Assembly: GCA_036971475.1 (NCBI GenBank)
Contig: JBAIZL010000063.1
Location: 1,030,290-1,094,289 of the forward strand
DNA length: 64,000 nt
Direction of reading: 5' to 3'
DNA from: Prosapia bicincta
Lineage: Eukaryota > Arthropoda > Insecta > Hemiptera > Cercopidae
The notes under the pieces are model-generated. The model had not been told where the DNA came from. It saw only the letters and a list, made by a program, of their open reading frames with translations, and ran no database searches. The position numbers were made by a program, and so were the translations under genes. Shown here in pieces: positions 23,949 to 37,849 of the stretch (its first letter is position 1; every line of letters begins with the position of its first letter).

Positions 23949-26900
23949 AAAACTATAAATATAATACCTAATCTAATTATTATCATAGCATTATAGATAT
24001 GATGTGATCTATGGTCAATTAAACAGTAGCCAATAAATGAAATCAGGGGAAATTAATCTTATTTAATAACGGATTTAAAATGCCTCTTTATTTTGTTTCA
24101 CGAATTTCAAATGAAAATTAATTATATTTATTTTGAATGTAAAGTTTAAAACTTATATAATTCTCTTACATGTGCTTACAGCTTAGAGCAATAGCTTTAC
24201 TGCACAAGTTTAATATAAATGTAATCGGATCAGGGGGTTTATTCCACAAAGAGCGACATTCAATTTACTCGAGGGATATATTTAATTCAAATGTTTACTC
24301 AATTTTGTAATACACTTTTGTTTATCCCCCTTAGGGAAGTCAGTTCTCAGAAATCTAAATTAATTAAAATTTTAAATAGCAATGCAGACACAAAGGTTAA
24401 ATCTAAGTCTAGCGGAAGTACATCATAAACTCATTAGGAATCATCTTAATTCTATAAAGGAATGAGATTCAATTATACATAGGGGAGGAGTCATATAAGG
24501 AATAAACAGGATTTTAATATGTAGAACAAGTCATGTGAATTTTTTTTCAAGTCTATCCTTAAAGGCGCTTTTTTAAATCTTTCTTATAAACTTTTCCGGA
24601 ATTTTGAGTTTAAGATTGCTCTTGATTATCTAAATCCGAAATGATACAGTCTCATAAGACAACTGAGTACTGTTGGTTCAGATGTTTCCTAGCATTTAAT
24701 CTAAGAATAGAACATTCTATTTGAAGTTCCCACTATCGGGTGGGATCCCAAACTGAAAACTCCAACTGATAAACCTTGCTAAATAATTTCCAACGTACTA
24801 ACAATTTGTAACTTTCGCTAGATTCTATGATTTCGACAACATACATGAATTTATTAATAATTCCCTTCTCACAATTATTTGTCATTTTCTGTTTGATTTC
24901 GACTGCAACAAGACCGCTTTACACCTGGAAAATAATTATACCTGTAAACATTCTATTAGTTTATTTGGGTATCCAACTATTTTTCTGAATACAATTTTTC
25001 ATTTCCAATGTATTTCCCCCATAATTTTCAAATTATCACTAAAAGAACAAAAAACATAATTAATAGTTAATATTATGGCATAAGGGAGAAACCTATAGTG
25101 GCAATAATACATTATTACAGCTTTTACTAGGTTATAGAGTAATATATGTACTTTTATTTAAAATAGTTTTTTTTCAAATGAATAATATTAACACTGTAAA
25201 TTGGGTTCGTGTTTGTTAAACAGACAAGGAAAATACGAACATTTTACAAAATAAAATAATATTTACATTATTTATTTCCAAATTCTACTAAATTTAATAA
25301 AATATTAGCTTGCGGGTTCCTGTATTTTGTATAATCTCTTATAGTAATTTATGACGATGTGTGTGTGTGTTTGTGTTTAAGGGTGTGTGTGTGTGTGTGT
25401 TAAAGCATTTAATTCATTTTACAATGCAGTTACATATATCAGTCTATGCATTCAACGATTAAGTTAATTTAGCAATAGTTTTTGCTATTGCAATAGTTAT
25501 GTCGTAATCGAAATTTGTATCAAATATAATTTGTGAATCTGAATAAACGAAATTCGTGACATATTGATGAAATCGATGAATAAAGTTATGTTGAAATAAA
25601 GTTTGTATTTTTTTATAGTTACCTTAATATTGGTTTTGCGTTTCATTGGCAATTCTATTTTCCCACATGCTTGTGGAATTTTACTTGCAAAATATTTGTA
25701 TTCACTGTTTTCATAGGCACAGAATATTATATCTGTTGAAGATCTAAAAAAATATTTACTTCGCTCATTTGATGAATGTGTAATTTGATTTCATTAAAGC
25801 GTGAGGGAGTCGAATCAGTAGGTTAACGTCATTTGTTTATGGTACAACTTTGATTCAGAGTTTCTTTAGCTCTGACGATGATGGGTTCCGCTTTAAATCA
25901 CCTTTATTTATAATTGTATTATTAAATATAATATGTATATTGTATATAAAATAACTAAAACGTTCTTTGAAATTTTTTTTGGTACGGTATAAGGGAAAAT
26001 GGGCTGGTTTAGGGAGTTATAAATAAAACATTTAAAGTATAAGTTGAATATTCTAACGCAGTTTAATTATATATTCCTTTTACACTTTGTTAAGAATTAA
26101 ATGCTTATCAATTTAGATTTAGAAATACTTTTATAAAACATATTTTTTTAAATTAAACTTGCGAATAATTTTTTAACAATATAGTTATGTTTGTGTCTTT
26201 TGTCCTTAAACGAAGAGATCTTTGAATATATCAATACAATTAAATGTATAATATCTATTATAAAATGACAATAGGTTTCAAATTCGGGTACACCAGGACA
26301 AAATGAAAGCCTGTAAAATTTGTATTATTTTGCCTAATAATAAATGATTGAGAGCAGTTATAAAAAATTAAACAAAATAGAACCTATACTAAAGTAGATT
26401 AAAATAATTAGTTAGAGAATTATTATTTTGAATGAGTAAAACTGTGGCAGGTTATTATTTCCTTAATACGTTACCAATTCCATTATTATTGATGTCAAAC
26501 GTTCTACATAACCCCTCATCTCTCCAATTTACGTTTTATCCAGTTATACAGTACAACGCAAAACTAATAACTCTGCCAGGAAATAGTAACAAGGCAAAAT
26601 AAATTAGTTGTAAGAAATAAATTTAATTTTAATTGGGAATTTATTACCACATATTGTATCAACATATTACATATATCTATTAATAATATGTTTTTAATCA
26701 AAACTAAATTCACGAGTGTTTTGAAAATACCAAATCACTAATTCACATAAATATTAAAAGTTAAATATATCTCAACCAATGTCATAATAATTCATTCAAG
26801 ATTTAAATACTTTACACGCCACGAGGTTTAAAATTTGTATAGATTTTAACTGTTTTTTTATGTCTAATATACAAGTTGAAATTTGGCAACAAAGGATTAG

Positions 26901-27140
26901 TAGAGCACTTAAACCTTTGTTGTTACTCTTCTGTTTGTGTAAATATAATTTGTTTTGACAAATACGGGTTTTAGTGACGCTTAAGCTTTCAATGAAAGAT
27001 AAAAGTGAAATAACCTTTGAACATGATTTCCATGCCAAAAGTGAAACCTTACTAAACTTTTAAAGCAGTCTCTTTATTTTGATGTTGAACCGATCTGTAA
27101 AAATAAAATCTTTGTGGAATAGTGACTAAAAGCCGATTTA
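23944..27140. other. No recognised gene
   Basis: AT-rich non-coding sequence with an interrupted GT repeat at 25361-25400. The open frame 26796-27038 (minus) is not recognisable. A string near 25871 (CTGACGATGATGGG) resembles a PLE 3' end but lacks the GAAA core. Confidence 0.5.
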
Positions 27141-28045
27141 GTAAAGCCAATACAAATATACCTAAATATTTATTATATTGATAGCTGTAATAACATGTAT
27201 AGCTAAAGCTGTATGTTACTCATGCAATACCTATTTCACTGTTTTTATTTTTGACACCTATTTTAGAAGCATTATTGTGAGTATAGCATTTCACACTGTT
27301 TAAAGAATTGTTGAAAGTTTGTTATCTTTGTTTTTGGCAAGAAAATAAATCATATATACAATATTTTCTCCACATTTTATCAGTATAAATTTATACAGTT
27401 ATATATTTCATACAATTTATGTAATTTGTCTACATATATTTAGGTTTTGTTGTATAAGATTTTGAAAGACTAGAGCCGATAAATTTATAAATTTAAAAAG
27501 CAAATCTGCTAGTTTTATAATTTTCCGGAGAGGCTATGAACAAATTTTACCAAACAATGCTAAACGCAATAACTAAATTGCACAGTACCTTGTTATTCCT
27601 GAAATGCTCATTTGGCAAACATGTCAATTTTCTAGAACTTTTACATATCCCAACGTACACAAATCTGCAAAAACTATCTCACAAACTTCAGAAATCTCTC
27701 AATAAATATTGTTTCATCTAATATATTAGTTCTTCTTGGCATGTTCTTCTATTGATAATCACTGTTAACATACAAATAGATTAATTTTATAGGAATAACA
27801 AAAGAATAACTCATTCAGTTAAAAAGCTTTTATTTATTTATTGTTTTGAGCTTGAAAACTCAAAGATTTAGTTTCAGTATTTGCTTTATAAGATTGGGTC
27901 CAACCCTTTTCAAATATAAATATCTTTGATATATTGGTGCCATTAATCAACTGAAATCAGCTTAACATTTCAGAACAACCGGGGTTATTGCGTGAGTTTA
28001 AAGCAAAGACGTCCTCTTAAATCTATGTAATAATGTCTGCTGGGC
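27141..28045. repeat. Duplicated non-coding segment, copy 2
   Basis: Second copy of 262-1020. The match resumes at 27383 after about 185 extra bases (27197-27382) that are not in copy 1. It breaks off at 28044 after TAATGTCTGCTGGGCA. The remainder of the copy continues at 29686, so about 1.64 kb separates the two halves here. Confidence 0.85.
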
Positions 28046-29685
28046 AACCCGAGATATTTTGCCACCAATCAAGTTATTCCTTAATGAAGATCCTGCAATA
28101 ATATTTACGGTACTACAAAATCCGAGAAGTTTATTTGCAAAACATACAAATAAAATTTAAACTGCAGGCTACAATGTCTTAATAAGAATCTATAAAATAT
28201 GTTCCTTACAAAAAAAAAAACTATGTACAAACTTAAGAATAGCCTAAAAGTTTTCAATTCTTAAAATAAATTTTCAGGGAGTTAGAAATATAAAAAAATA
28301 TAGAGCCTATGAATATGAAAATTTAAAATTGAGTTGATTAGGAATAATTGGTAAAGGGTGGCTATTGTAGCGAATATATCATGGTTATATCACCGGTCCG
28401 TAGAAGCGAATGCCTCTATGCGTGTACATAACTACGTATACAGATATTTGGAATAGAGGCTATTACATCTAAGTATACCTAACGATTTCTATATATAAAT
28501 GGAAATACATCTAAAACAAAGCTGATGATCAATCAATATACTTTCATAATTTTCCTTTCATAAGAAACTAAAATATTTATATAACTAATGCCCTATACTA
28601 ATATTTTTCAATCATATTTTATATTCTTACATTGTTATAGGAAAAACTAAAAATATGTAGCATACAGAGTATATCAGTTTAAAATAAGCTATAATGTTTT
28701 TAAAAAATATTGGTCAAAACGCTTTTATTCATACAAAAAAATAAACTGCAAAAACCATCAAATTAATTTGGCTAAAGACTTCAGAAAATATAAAACAGCA
28801 AATCTATCCGAAAAATCATGTTGAAAAATAATAGGTTAAGACATTTAAATTTCATGAAGGATTTACTAAAGAAGAGAAACAAGTATATTTTTGTACTACT
28901 TAAACATTATGTTTTACGAGGCTCACAATGTTTTAAAAATATTATGAAGGCAATTGTTGCAAATAAAAATACGTCTTTGAACTTCGTCTTTTTCAAATTT
29001 ATGAGCTTTAGTTTCCTATTACATTGTCCTATTTCAATATTTCTGAAAGACACATTAAAGTGGAAAAACGATTCAATCGTTAAATTATACATTGTTTCCT
29101 TGACGCGTTCTCCATGTAGTTCTTTTGTGAGGTTCCTTGTACAGATGTAGAAATATTCCTATTTTGTTATTTGTCTTATTTAAGATACCCTTAGAACAAT
29201 ATTACTAACATTTTCCAGAATAATCTGTTTATGGGGTTGTTTAGGTATGTGATTTCCAATACACGAGATTTCTGTATAATATTACTTGGTTATGTGTCAA
29301 TTAGGGCCTCTAAGTTTAATTTTGCTACCCATTGGAGGGCGTTGATTACATAGAGCTGCCATCTTCAATAAATGCTTAGCACCGAGTCCGTGATTAACGT
29401 GGTAGTTATGAGATTTCGGTAATTGATTCTGAGGCTGTCATTTAGTTACCATAGTATACGATCAATAATTAAAGTCTTGTCAAAGCCTAATTGAAATGTT
29501 CACTGCGTATTGTTATGTTCAAAGTTTTATTTAATTACCTTTCAAATCGACCAATTGCCAGGATTATAAGAAATATTGCTTTAATATTATTTTCTCTACA
29601 ATATTATTAGGATTCCACATATATTTCCTTTTACCATATATATTAAATATGTATTAAATATTTTAAATATGGCGATAATTATATA
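28046..29685. other. 1.64-kb stretch interrupting the duplicated segment
   Basis: Copy 1 passes directly from TGCTGGGCAT (1011-1020) to ATAAATTAAAAATATTTC, whereas copy 2 has 1.64 kb between the equivalent points. It is either an insertion here or sequence deleted from copy 1. I see no clear terminal repeats and no recognisable protein. The open frames at 28818-29150 and 28907-29092 overlap on opposite strands and look like chance. Confidence 0.55.
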
Positions 29686-29786
29686 GTTAATAAATCTAAA
29701 ATATTTCAAAAATAAGAATACATTTAGGAAATTTTTTCTTTCATCTTCAGGAAAAATAATTAACTAACAAAATATGTTTACGAAAA

Positions 29787-30310
29787 TTAAATCATATGTA
29801 CTACAAACAACCATATGTTTATAAGTATTGCAATTTTTGTAATTTTTTCTATTACATCAATGACCTTATAAATAGTTTGGTGCCTTGATCTCACTTGAAT
29901 TTGTTTATCAATTAATAAATCTTTAACTTTATGTTTATACATTTCCATAGTTTCACATATATTCATCTTTAATCCTTTATTTACTTTTTTTAATAATTTC
30001 ATATTTTCTATTTCAGGAAATTCGTGATCATTATTAATACAATGAGTAGCTAAATTTGATTTGTATATGTTTGGTTTTATTAAAGCGTTTGAATGTTCTT
30101 TGTATCTTTCTTTTAGTTTCTTTTTTGTTTGTCCTACATATAATTTATTACAATCTTGACATTTTATATTATATACACCATTACTTTTTGCATATTATTA
30201 TGATTATTGTTATTGTTTATTTAATTTTTATTTTATTATCAGTTTTGTAAGTAATTTGTAAGTTTGTTTCTTTAAATAATCTTATAATTTTGTTTATTGC
30301 GTCACCAGTG
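29787..30310 (-). pseudogene. Penelope-like GIY-YIG endonuclease fragment
   Basis: Minus-strand counterpart of the 1155-1680 remnant. It reads SNGVYNIKCQDCNKLYVGQT, then a KKKLKERYKEH helix, SNLATHCINNDHEFPEIEN and the Lys-rich tail that ends at 29787. The GIY-YIG signature YVGQT is kept and the frame is open from about 30190 to 29787. This copy lacks the linker (about 235 bp, equivalent to 1680-1915) and jumps to RT-derived sequence at 30310-30395. Its hammerhead-like motif is broken: only TCTTCAGG (29746-29753) remains beside unrelated sequence. A GT microsatellite follows immediately at 30403. Confidence 0.85.
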
Positions 30311-30402
30311 ATATATATATTATATTCAAATTTTTATTTTTTCTAGTAATTGTAGTATCTAAATAATTTAGTTTTGTGTTTGATTACTCATGAATTCAAA
30401 TA

Positions 30403-30409
30403 AGTGTGT

Positions 30410-30477
<68 letters not shown>

Positions 30478-30480
30478 GGC

Positions 30481-30516
<36 letters not shown>

Positions 30517-30566
30517 GTGTGTGTACGAATGAGGGCGTGTGTGTGTGTGTGTGTATGTGTGCTATT
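30403..30566. repeat. Long imperfect (GT)n microsatellite
   Basis: About 160 bp of GT with a few C, GGGCGC and ACGAATGAGG interruptions. Open frames on both strands are repeat artefacts. Confidence 0.97.
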
Positions 30567-31655
30567 GTGTATAGCGCACATAGAACGCTATTTTATACCA
30601 CCTAACGGATGGGATGTAATTTATAACAATTAGCATATAATTATGTAACGTAAATATACAACTATTCCACTAATAATGCCAAGAAAAGTTGTCAGTTGTA
30701 GAAAGAGCTGGTGTATAAGTGTTAAATGCGGTTTTCGTGTAACAAGAATTCTTATTATTGACAGAAAACGTACAATGACCACTAAAGTATCATGTAATTA
30801 TGTAATGAAATAATACAATTATTGTTTTAATAAAACAAATTTGTATTTTAAAATCAATTATATATCAACGCAAAAATACACCAAATAAAAAATGAACTTT
30901 GATGCTCGCACAGCGACAAGACATTTTCTAAACATGAGGTTTTTCATGAAACAAGAGTTTTATTTTTGAACCCTAGCAATTGAGACCGATTTTCCCAGGT
31001 TAATTTTGCTTCTTTCTTTGCACTATTGAAAGGAGGTAATAACTTATTCAAATGCAACACGCGACTATTTCCCAAGGCAAATTTCATGCTCGTGTTGATT
31101 CTTCTTTTTCTACAATTTTATCGAGAGATACCTAATTAGAGTTAAACAAATAACACCCTATTTATGAATAACCCTAATTTGTGTAAATACAAATTTCTGT
31201 TGGGTGGTTTTAGTACACGTGATTTAAATTAGTCTAAGAGTTTTATGGATGCCAAATAATATTTAATTGATTACAGTATTTTCCTACTAAGGAAAATATA
31301 CTTTTGTTTATTTTCATTTCGTATTAACAATTATTACAAATAAAGTACTAGAACACATATATGCTCTATCACATACCCTATACCCATAATATCGGCTGTT
31401 TTATGAAACCATATGTTATCATCTATGTCAAATGGGAGGAAGTAGCTATATTACATACCATGCCCTTTTTAAAATATTTTTTTGTTCTCATATATGTCTA
31501 AAGTAATTAATAAAATTTAAAAATTGAAATATTATTTGAAATGAAAACTGATATAACATCAATTGTCGTCCACTATAAGTTTTAAATAAATTATTTTAAC
31601 TTGATTTGATGTATAAGAAGTATTTTATTACCTATTATAAATTTGTAGGCCTGCA

Positions 31656-31657
<2 letters not shown>
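30567..31657. other. No recognised gene
   Basis: AT-rich, with no repeats or open frames that I can assign. Confidence 0.5.

Positions 31658-31710
<53 letters not shown>
31658..31710. repeat. (TA)n microsatellite
   Basis: About 26 TA units. Confidence 0.97.
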
Positions 31711-31713
<3 letters not shown>

Positions 31714-31817
31714 CGTTTTCTTGTTAATTAATTTTAAAACAAGATAGGTTATTCAAATATTGCAAGAAAAGCCTTATAGTACCTAAGTACTTGTCCGTAG
31801 GAACCATCGGCAATGAG

Positions 31818-31995
31818 CGTACCGTATTTGTATTACAGAGGAAATGATACTTCGCGAATGAGGCAGCTTTAAAATGTGAACCGTAAAGATAAAACTTGCA
31901 AGCGTCAATCACCATTTTATTAGTTTTCTACCATTATTAAATAATAGTTTTACTGAGAAAATAAAAACATTATATAATGAAAGATAGAAGCACTG
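31818..31995. repeat. Direct repeat pair, copy 1
   Basis: Matches 33833-34016 over about 180 bp. Shared strings include CGAATGAGG, GCAAGCGTCAATC and AATGAAAGATAGAA. Most differences are transitions. It is a dispersed family of unknown class. Confidence 0.75.
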
Positions 31996-32919
31996 ATTTT
32001 ATACTGCATGAAACTTTACGCCTATATTCATTTAACTTGCAAGACTTTATATTATTTTGACCTTGCTTATTAGTTTACTTATACGGGTAGTATAAGAATG
32101 AGTTAACCAATTAACAATTATATGAAGTTGAATATAATATTAGTTTACCAACAGTTTTTGTTTCCAACAACAAGTATAGATACCTAAACTGGTACAATAT
32201 CTAATTTAATTATTTAATTCGTACAAAACTAATCCTAATATCATTGGATATATCGTTGTACAATATTTTATGTGAGTTGGCGTCATAACTGTTGGCGCTA
32301 GATTAAATAGAATAATTAAAAAAAGTTATTTTAGAAAATTCATTTTGCTTTAAATGTCAGTATCCAATAGTTTTGATATCGATAGCTAGGTTATATATTG
32401 CGCTATAAAATAGATTCGTCAGTTATGCTTCTAGGGCTGATAAAACGTTGGCGCGTTGTCCATTAAAACTGCGCATCGTAACCGAGATGTACAAAAAGAG
32501 GGAATAATATTTTACTGTTGGCCATAAAACACATCGTAAGTATTATTATGATCGATACAACGCTGACAATAAGAAAATAAAAAGTAGCTAAACCTCCAAT
32601 TAAATTTAATTATCATAAGCTAATAATTACGATTTCCATGGTGACTCCTAATATGTATTTATTTGACTATATTTAATGAAATGTATGTATATTACTATAT
32701 TTAATATAATATTACTAAGAAAATTTGTAATTGTTTGATAACAGATGGTAACATTGTTAACGGCAATATTCATGAGGATTCGTCAATTAATTCATAATGA
32801 ATACAAGTTTATAATTTTGTAAACTTTTTATAGTTTTCAGTCATAAAATAGTACCTATCTCCTCAGTGGCGGAAAATAATTTGATAATACGTGGAAAATA
32901 CGTAATATATTTTTCAATT

Positions 32920-33395
32920 CCTTTTATTAGCACACATTCTCTTTAAATAAATCTTGTACAAATTTTAAATAGTAAATAAAAACTATTTTAATTATCCACT
33001 CAAGATGATTACAGTTTTTTAAACTTGCAGAGGACGACACATAATTTTAATATAGTTTTTAAAAAAATAATTCAATAATTCAATTTTAAAAAATTGGGTC
33101 CTAATCGGGATTCGAACAGAATTTATTTCAGTGTTAAGTGGGAGAAAAACCTTTCACAAAATGAGAAATGTATGAAATATAGTTATTTAGTTCCATTTGG
33201 CTTAAAATATGTAAGAACATATGATTTTATAAAACAGCTGATTTTACGTTTTAGGTTATGTGGCAGAACGCTGTTTTAACGCATAGGTTATGCTACTTTA
33301 TTTATATTATTTGTAATTATTAAATAAAAAGTAATTAATTTTCTGTTGACCTAAGTAGGAATTGACTTTAAAATATGTGTGATTTTTGTTTGTAA
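32920..33395 (+). repeat. Family E dispersed repeat
   Basis: A well-preserved copy with TAAAACAGCTGATTTTACG, AGGTTATGTGGCAGAACG, CTGTTTTAACGCATAGG, a CTACTTTATTTATATT motif and a GACCTAAGTAGGAATTGACT end. Confidence 0.8.
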
Positions 33396-33832
33396 TACTT
33401 ACTTTTAAACATATTTATGTGCTGGAACCTTTTGTAAATAGTTTTAAAATATTGTTTGAATATGATATCCCAATACCAACAATTCATACAGTAATATAAA
33501 TTATTACCTTATTAACAATTTCGGTTATGGAGAGTAATCTTAAACACTGAATTTGCAAATAAATTTATTAAATTTTACAATTTCACTTTATACGTTTTTA
33601 AACTTATAGTTTATTTTGAATTTAGGATACACGTACAAATGCACTACATATACTATTGTTCATAAGATATAACTCATTAGGATATTTTAGGGCGTTAGTG
33701 TGCACTTCAAAACAGTTTAAATAATGGCAGCACAAAATGTGTTTAGTGAGTAAAATTACGGCTGCACAATAAACGGAGGAAGTTTCAAAACAAGCGAAAA
33801 TTACCACGCGAATATTTGCCTTCCCGTGGATC

Positions 33833-34016
33833 TGTTGTAATTGTATTAAAGAGGTTATAATACTCGGCGAATGAGGTAGCTTTAAAGTGTGAACCGTAGA
33901 GATACAACATGCAAGCGTCAATCGCCATTTTATTTGTTTTCTACCATTACTAAATAATACATTTATTGAGAAAATATAACCATTGAATAATGAAAGATAG
34001 AAAGATTGATTTTACC
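33833..34016. repeat. Direct repeat pair, copy 2
   Basis: Second copy of 31818-31995, about 2 kb downstream in the same orientation. The minus-strand open frame 33622-33921 partly covers it and is not recognisable. Confidence 0.75.
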
Positions 34017-35140
34017 CTTAGTAACGTACTAAAATTCTGTTGTGAATAATGAATGGTTTATAAGTTTGTCTAGTAAATTTATATCACTTATCAACGTATG
34101 CTATCCTTCACAAACATCCTCTAATTATGCCTACGTAATCATGAACAAATAATCTTACGTTTTATCGTTACACCTGACCTTGAAGGTGGTTGAGGTTATT
34201 TTTTTCATAAATATTCCTCTGATAACACCAAACGCATGCCGTGCTCTACCAAATGACAGTAAAGTATGTTGTTTTGTGAGTAGGTGTGCAGCTATTTATT
34301 TATTTACTATTTTCAGTCAGTTTAAACATCATGATTTTTTTCCTAAATGATTTGTCATTCATATCCAGAGTTACTCAATGAATGTCGTTACATTATCAGA
34401 AGTATACGTAAATTTCATGTTGTCTCTGTATTACTTGTTGAGGAACTCCAACTTCTGGAATCTTCAAGAAAAGTTTATCTGATACACGTCGCCTCGTCAT
34501 TAAGTAAATCTTCATGTTCCAATGATTCAAAAGAAAATGGACTATATAAGTCTCTTCTCAGATCATTAAATTAATTCAGAACGCGTTGATGAGACAGCCA
34601 TCTCACCTCTGTGTATATAAGCAGTTGCTTTTTCATAATCCTAGGCTTAAGCATATGGATTCAATTTTAAACACTCTTTCTTTCAAAGGTTAACCTTTAA
34701 TATAATTATCTCTTTGACACATCTCAAAAGGTTAAAAGTATTTATTAAGTGAATAGATTACGGGTCTCAGTTCAGGAAACATTAATGTAGACACCAGAGA
34801 GCGAGCAAAAAATAGTTTATTTAGAAATATTTATGCATCGACTAAAACGTAGAGTGTCGAAGTATTTCTCCCGTCAAAGCTATGTAAAAGAGTATATTAC
34901 AGATGCAAATCTCGACTTCAGGAGACGCCATATCCTTTTACTTTCTAAAAATGCTAAATTTATATCCTAATATTTGAACAGGGACATTACGATATACTCC
35001 AATATCAACCATATTTTTTTGAAGATTTACTGTAAAATCATTTAACATCAGGAGGTTGTTCTTAAAATATTAAAATTGGAATATTCTTACACTAAAATAA
35101 GTTAGTTTTAGGAAAACTTTTCCAGAGTCTTACCCTAAAT
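34017..35140. other. No recognised gene
   Basis: AT-rich, slightly higher GC at 34480-34620. The open frame 34347-34574 gives no recognisable protein. Confidence 0.5.
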
Positions 35141-35720
35141 AGGACACGTTAACATCATGTCTCTCAAAAGACTCTATAGTATTATTACCCATGATTGTTT
35201 CAAGTGTGTTAAATACATTTGCTCATTCTTGGAAGTATTATGACATTTTTAGATCGTTTTAGAGAAATTTTGTATATTCAATTCCCTCTACTAGTTCAAA
35301 TTCTCCCTAATATATCTTGTTCAAATTTCATCCCCCATTAAACGACATTTTATTCATCAAATCGAATTCAAATACATTTTTTAAACTTATTGTGGATTGC
35401 ACTTAATCCTGTGACGAATTTTCAAATAGTAGTTCATTAATTAAAACTAACAATGAATTAATTTCAGCTTTATATGGCAAAAACTTGTAACAAAATGGTC
35501 AGGTAAGCAATATAGTAATTTCGTTCCATTTGGCTTTAAACTAGTGATAACCCTAAGAAAACAGCTGGTTTTATGTTATAGGTAGAACAGCTGATGTAAC
35601 ACTTAGGCTATATTAGGTATTTTATGTGTAATATATCTAATTATTTAATAAAATGTAACTAAAGGAGGGGTTTTCTTTGTTGGCCTAAATAGGAATTGAC
35701 TTTAAAAAATGTTTGCTTTC
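35141..35720 (+). repeat. Family E dispersed repeat, longest copy
   Basis: It opens with TAGGACACGTTAACATCATG as at position 1, then carries the family body: CTTGTTCAAATTTCATCCCC, GAAAACAGCTGGTTTTATG, a shortened AGGTAGAACAGCTG, and GGCCTAAATAGGAATTGACT at the end. The first 140 bp are shared only with the copy at 1-255, so this may be a subfamily or a composite. Confidence 0.8.
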
Positions 35721-36516
35721 ATTACTTTTTACAAATAAAAACAGTGTAGTTAATAATAGGAGTAGTATATATATTTGGAGTTAGAAATTATAGCACATTC
35801 TGACAGTTTATTTGATAGTAAAACAGAAAAATAAAATATCACCAATTTTACTTGGTTGAAGTAATACAAGAACTCTAATATTCAAACTACGACATGGATT
35901 CGTGAAGATCTGCATATGACGCATGACAAATACACTGTGACAACAATTTGTACAGAATACTCTAGTTCTTGTACTTCCAACCAAACTTTAGATATTGAGT
36001 CAGAAATGAAACAACTAAAAACAGTTCAGCTTTAAAATATGCGAATGTATATCAATCACACACAAATTTACGCTTTCCTGCATACGTAATGAGTGATATC
36101 TTATTTTCACTGCTCGAGGAAGCAACGCTGTTTTTGACGACGACGCTTCGCATACAGACTACTAGATGTAGGATTGAGGAAAGCAAATCAAATAAATGAG
36201 AAACAATAGATTATTATAGATAATAGAAACAAATTTCGTATTATTAACACAGTTTAGGAATTACAGCCGTTCACTTACGCACATAGTATTGTATATATAT
36301 ATATATGTATAGAGAGAGAGAGGGCGAGAGAGGTTGTGAACTAATAAAAGAAATTAAATAGAAATGATTTTTGATATATTATCAAATGTTTTTCAAAACA
36401 AATAAGTTAAAAATATTATTTAATGATGCCTAATGGCTTTTATCCTTTAATGATTTTAATTCGTCTCTTAATTATTTTATATAATGAAAAAGTTATTTTA
36501 TATTCATGAACAATAA

Positions 36517-36582
<66 letters not shown>

Positions 36583-37050
36583 TATATATATATAATTGAA
36601 TATAAACAAGATCCAGAACTTTAAATAATTACATATGTTTTACAGTTTCTTACAACCGCATTTCATTCTAACCAGAATTTTCATAATAGATATTATATAT
36701 TATCGTAATATTATTATTTATCTATTGTGGTATCAGTATTTATATAAGTTAGGAGTTTGGAAGTGACACGTTTGTTTTTCGCCTGCAAAAAGATTCACAG
36801 CAAAACTTTATTAATTTTATAGGCTTTATACAACTAATGTATTAAACTTTCCAAAACTCAAGAATATGACAGTCATTGAATGAACTTACAGCTTCAAACC
36901 ACGTTTACGATTTCATTAAAATCAGATACGAACCTTTACTCCCACATTTTGACGATTTAGAAAACTATCTACATTCAACCTGAATAAATTCTGCATTCAA
37001 TATATATATATATATTAAAACAACATATGTTATTCAAATACAAGGATATT
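35721..37050. other. Microsatellite-rich non-coding stretch
   Basis: It holds a small TA plus GA repeat (36291-36326), a long TA tract (36520-36592, with one interruption) and a short TA tract (36999-37014). No recognisable coding sequence. Confidence 0.7.
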
Positions 37051-37054
37051 TATT

Positions 37055-37112
37055 AATTTATATTCAAAGCTTTTCGTTGGTAAACAGTACCAATATCATC
37101 AGGAATGAAAAT
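37055..37112 (-). ncRNA. Hammerhead-ribozyme-like motif at PLE 3' end
   Basis: On the minus strand CTGATGA is at 37103-37097 and GAAA at 37075-37072. Stem II pairs TTGGT with ACCAA perfectly around a 7-base loop. Stem III would be the self-complementary AAGCTT. Stem I pairs ATTC with GAAT. As in the other copies, a T follows CTGATGA before the stem; the first stem pair is A-C here instead of G-C. It lies about 155 bases past the stop of the GIY-YIG frame. Confidence 0.65.
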
Positions 37113-37264
37113 TACAATAATGTAAGCTATAGGTCTAAAACATATGTTAAATTAGACATAAAATTTTTGCTAAATTTATACAAATTGGCAAATTTATTTT
37201 GTTGCTGTAACATTATAGACATTGAATATAGCATCAAATTTAGAATGTATTTGTATTTGTTATT

Positions 37265-37760
37265 TTATTTTTTGTTATTTTTTATTGTATTTATGTATTT
37301 CGAATGCTTCACATATATAAACATTCTTAATCTCTTATTAAATTCTTTTATAAGTTTCATATTTTCAATATGTGGAAATTGGAGCTTATTATTAATACAA
37401 TGATTTGCAAAATTTGATTTATATATTTCTGTATTAATATAGGCATTCAAATGTTCTTTATATCTTTCTTTTAATTTTTTCTTGGTTTGATCTATATAAG
37501 CCTTATTACAGTTTACGCATTTTAATTTATAACCACCACCTTTTTCATGCATATTAACTGTTTTATTTTTGTTATTTATTATGTTTATTATTTTGTTATT
37601 AGTTTTGTATGCAATTTTGATATTTGTATTTTTAAATAACTTGGTGATATTTTATTTCATGGCCTATAAATAAAAATTAAGCCCATATTGTATTATTATT
37701 GCTATTGAAAATAAATTATTATTTTGTTTATTAAACAAAATTTGAGTTGAAATATTTAGA
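37265..37760 (-). pseudogene. Penelope-like element, linker plus GIY-YIG endonuclease
   Basis: The minus-strand frame reads LFKNTNIKIAYKTNNKII, then YKLKCVNCNKAYIDQTKKK, LKERYKEHLNAYINTEIYKS, FANHCINNKLQFPHIEN and a Lys-rich tail ending at 37265. This is the same PLE linker-plus-GIY-YIG layout as at 1155 and 29787 but clearly diverged. The usual G in Y(V/I)GQT is D here (YIDQT), so the nuclease was probably already inactive. A frame change lies just upstream near 37625, and no RT core is visible beyond 37760. Confidence 0.85.
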
Positions 37761-37849
37761 ACAGGTTTAATGAAAGACAAATTATTATTGTTTAAAAGAA
37801 TATTTATTTAAGTTTTTATTGAATAGTGCTTAACAATAAATAACACTTG

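Noticed and set aside
25871..25900. CTGACGATGATGGG as a possible hammerhead core
   Set aside because: No GAAA follows at the right distance and no stem II closes, so it does not meet the core requirements.
33090..33125. tRNA-like T-arm string (GGGATTCGAAC and its reverse)
   Set aside because: Only a few bases match. No acceptor, D or anticodon arms can be drawn around it.
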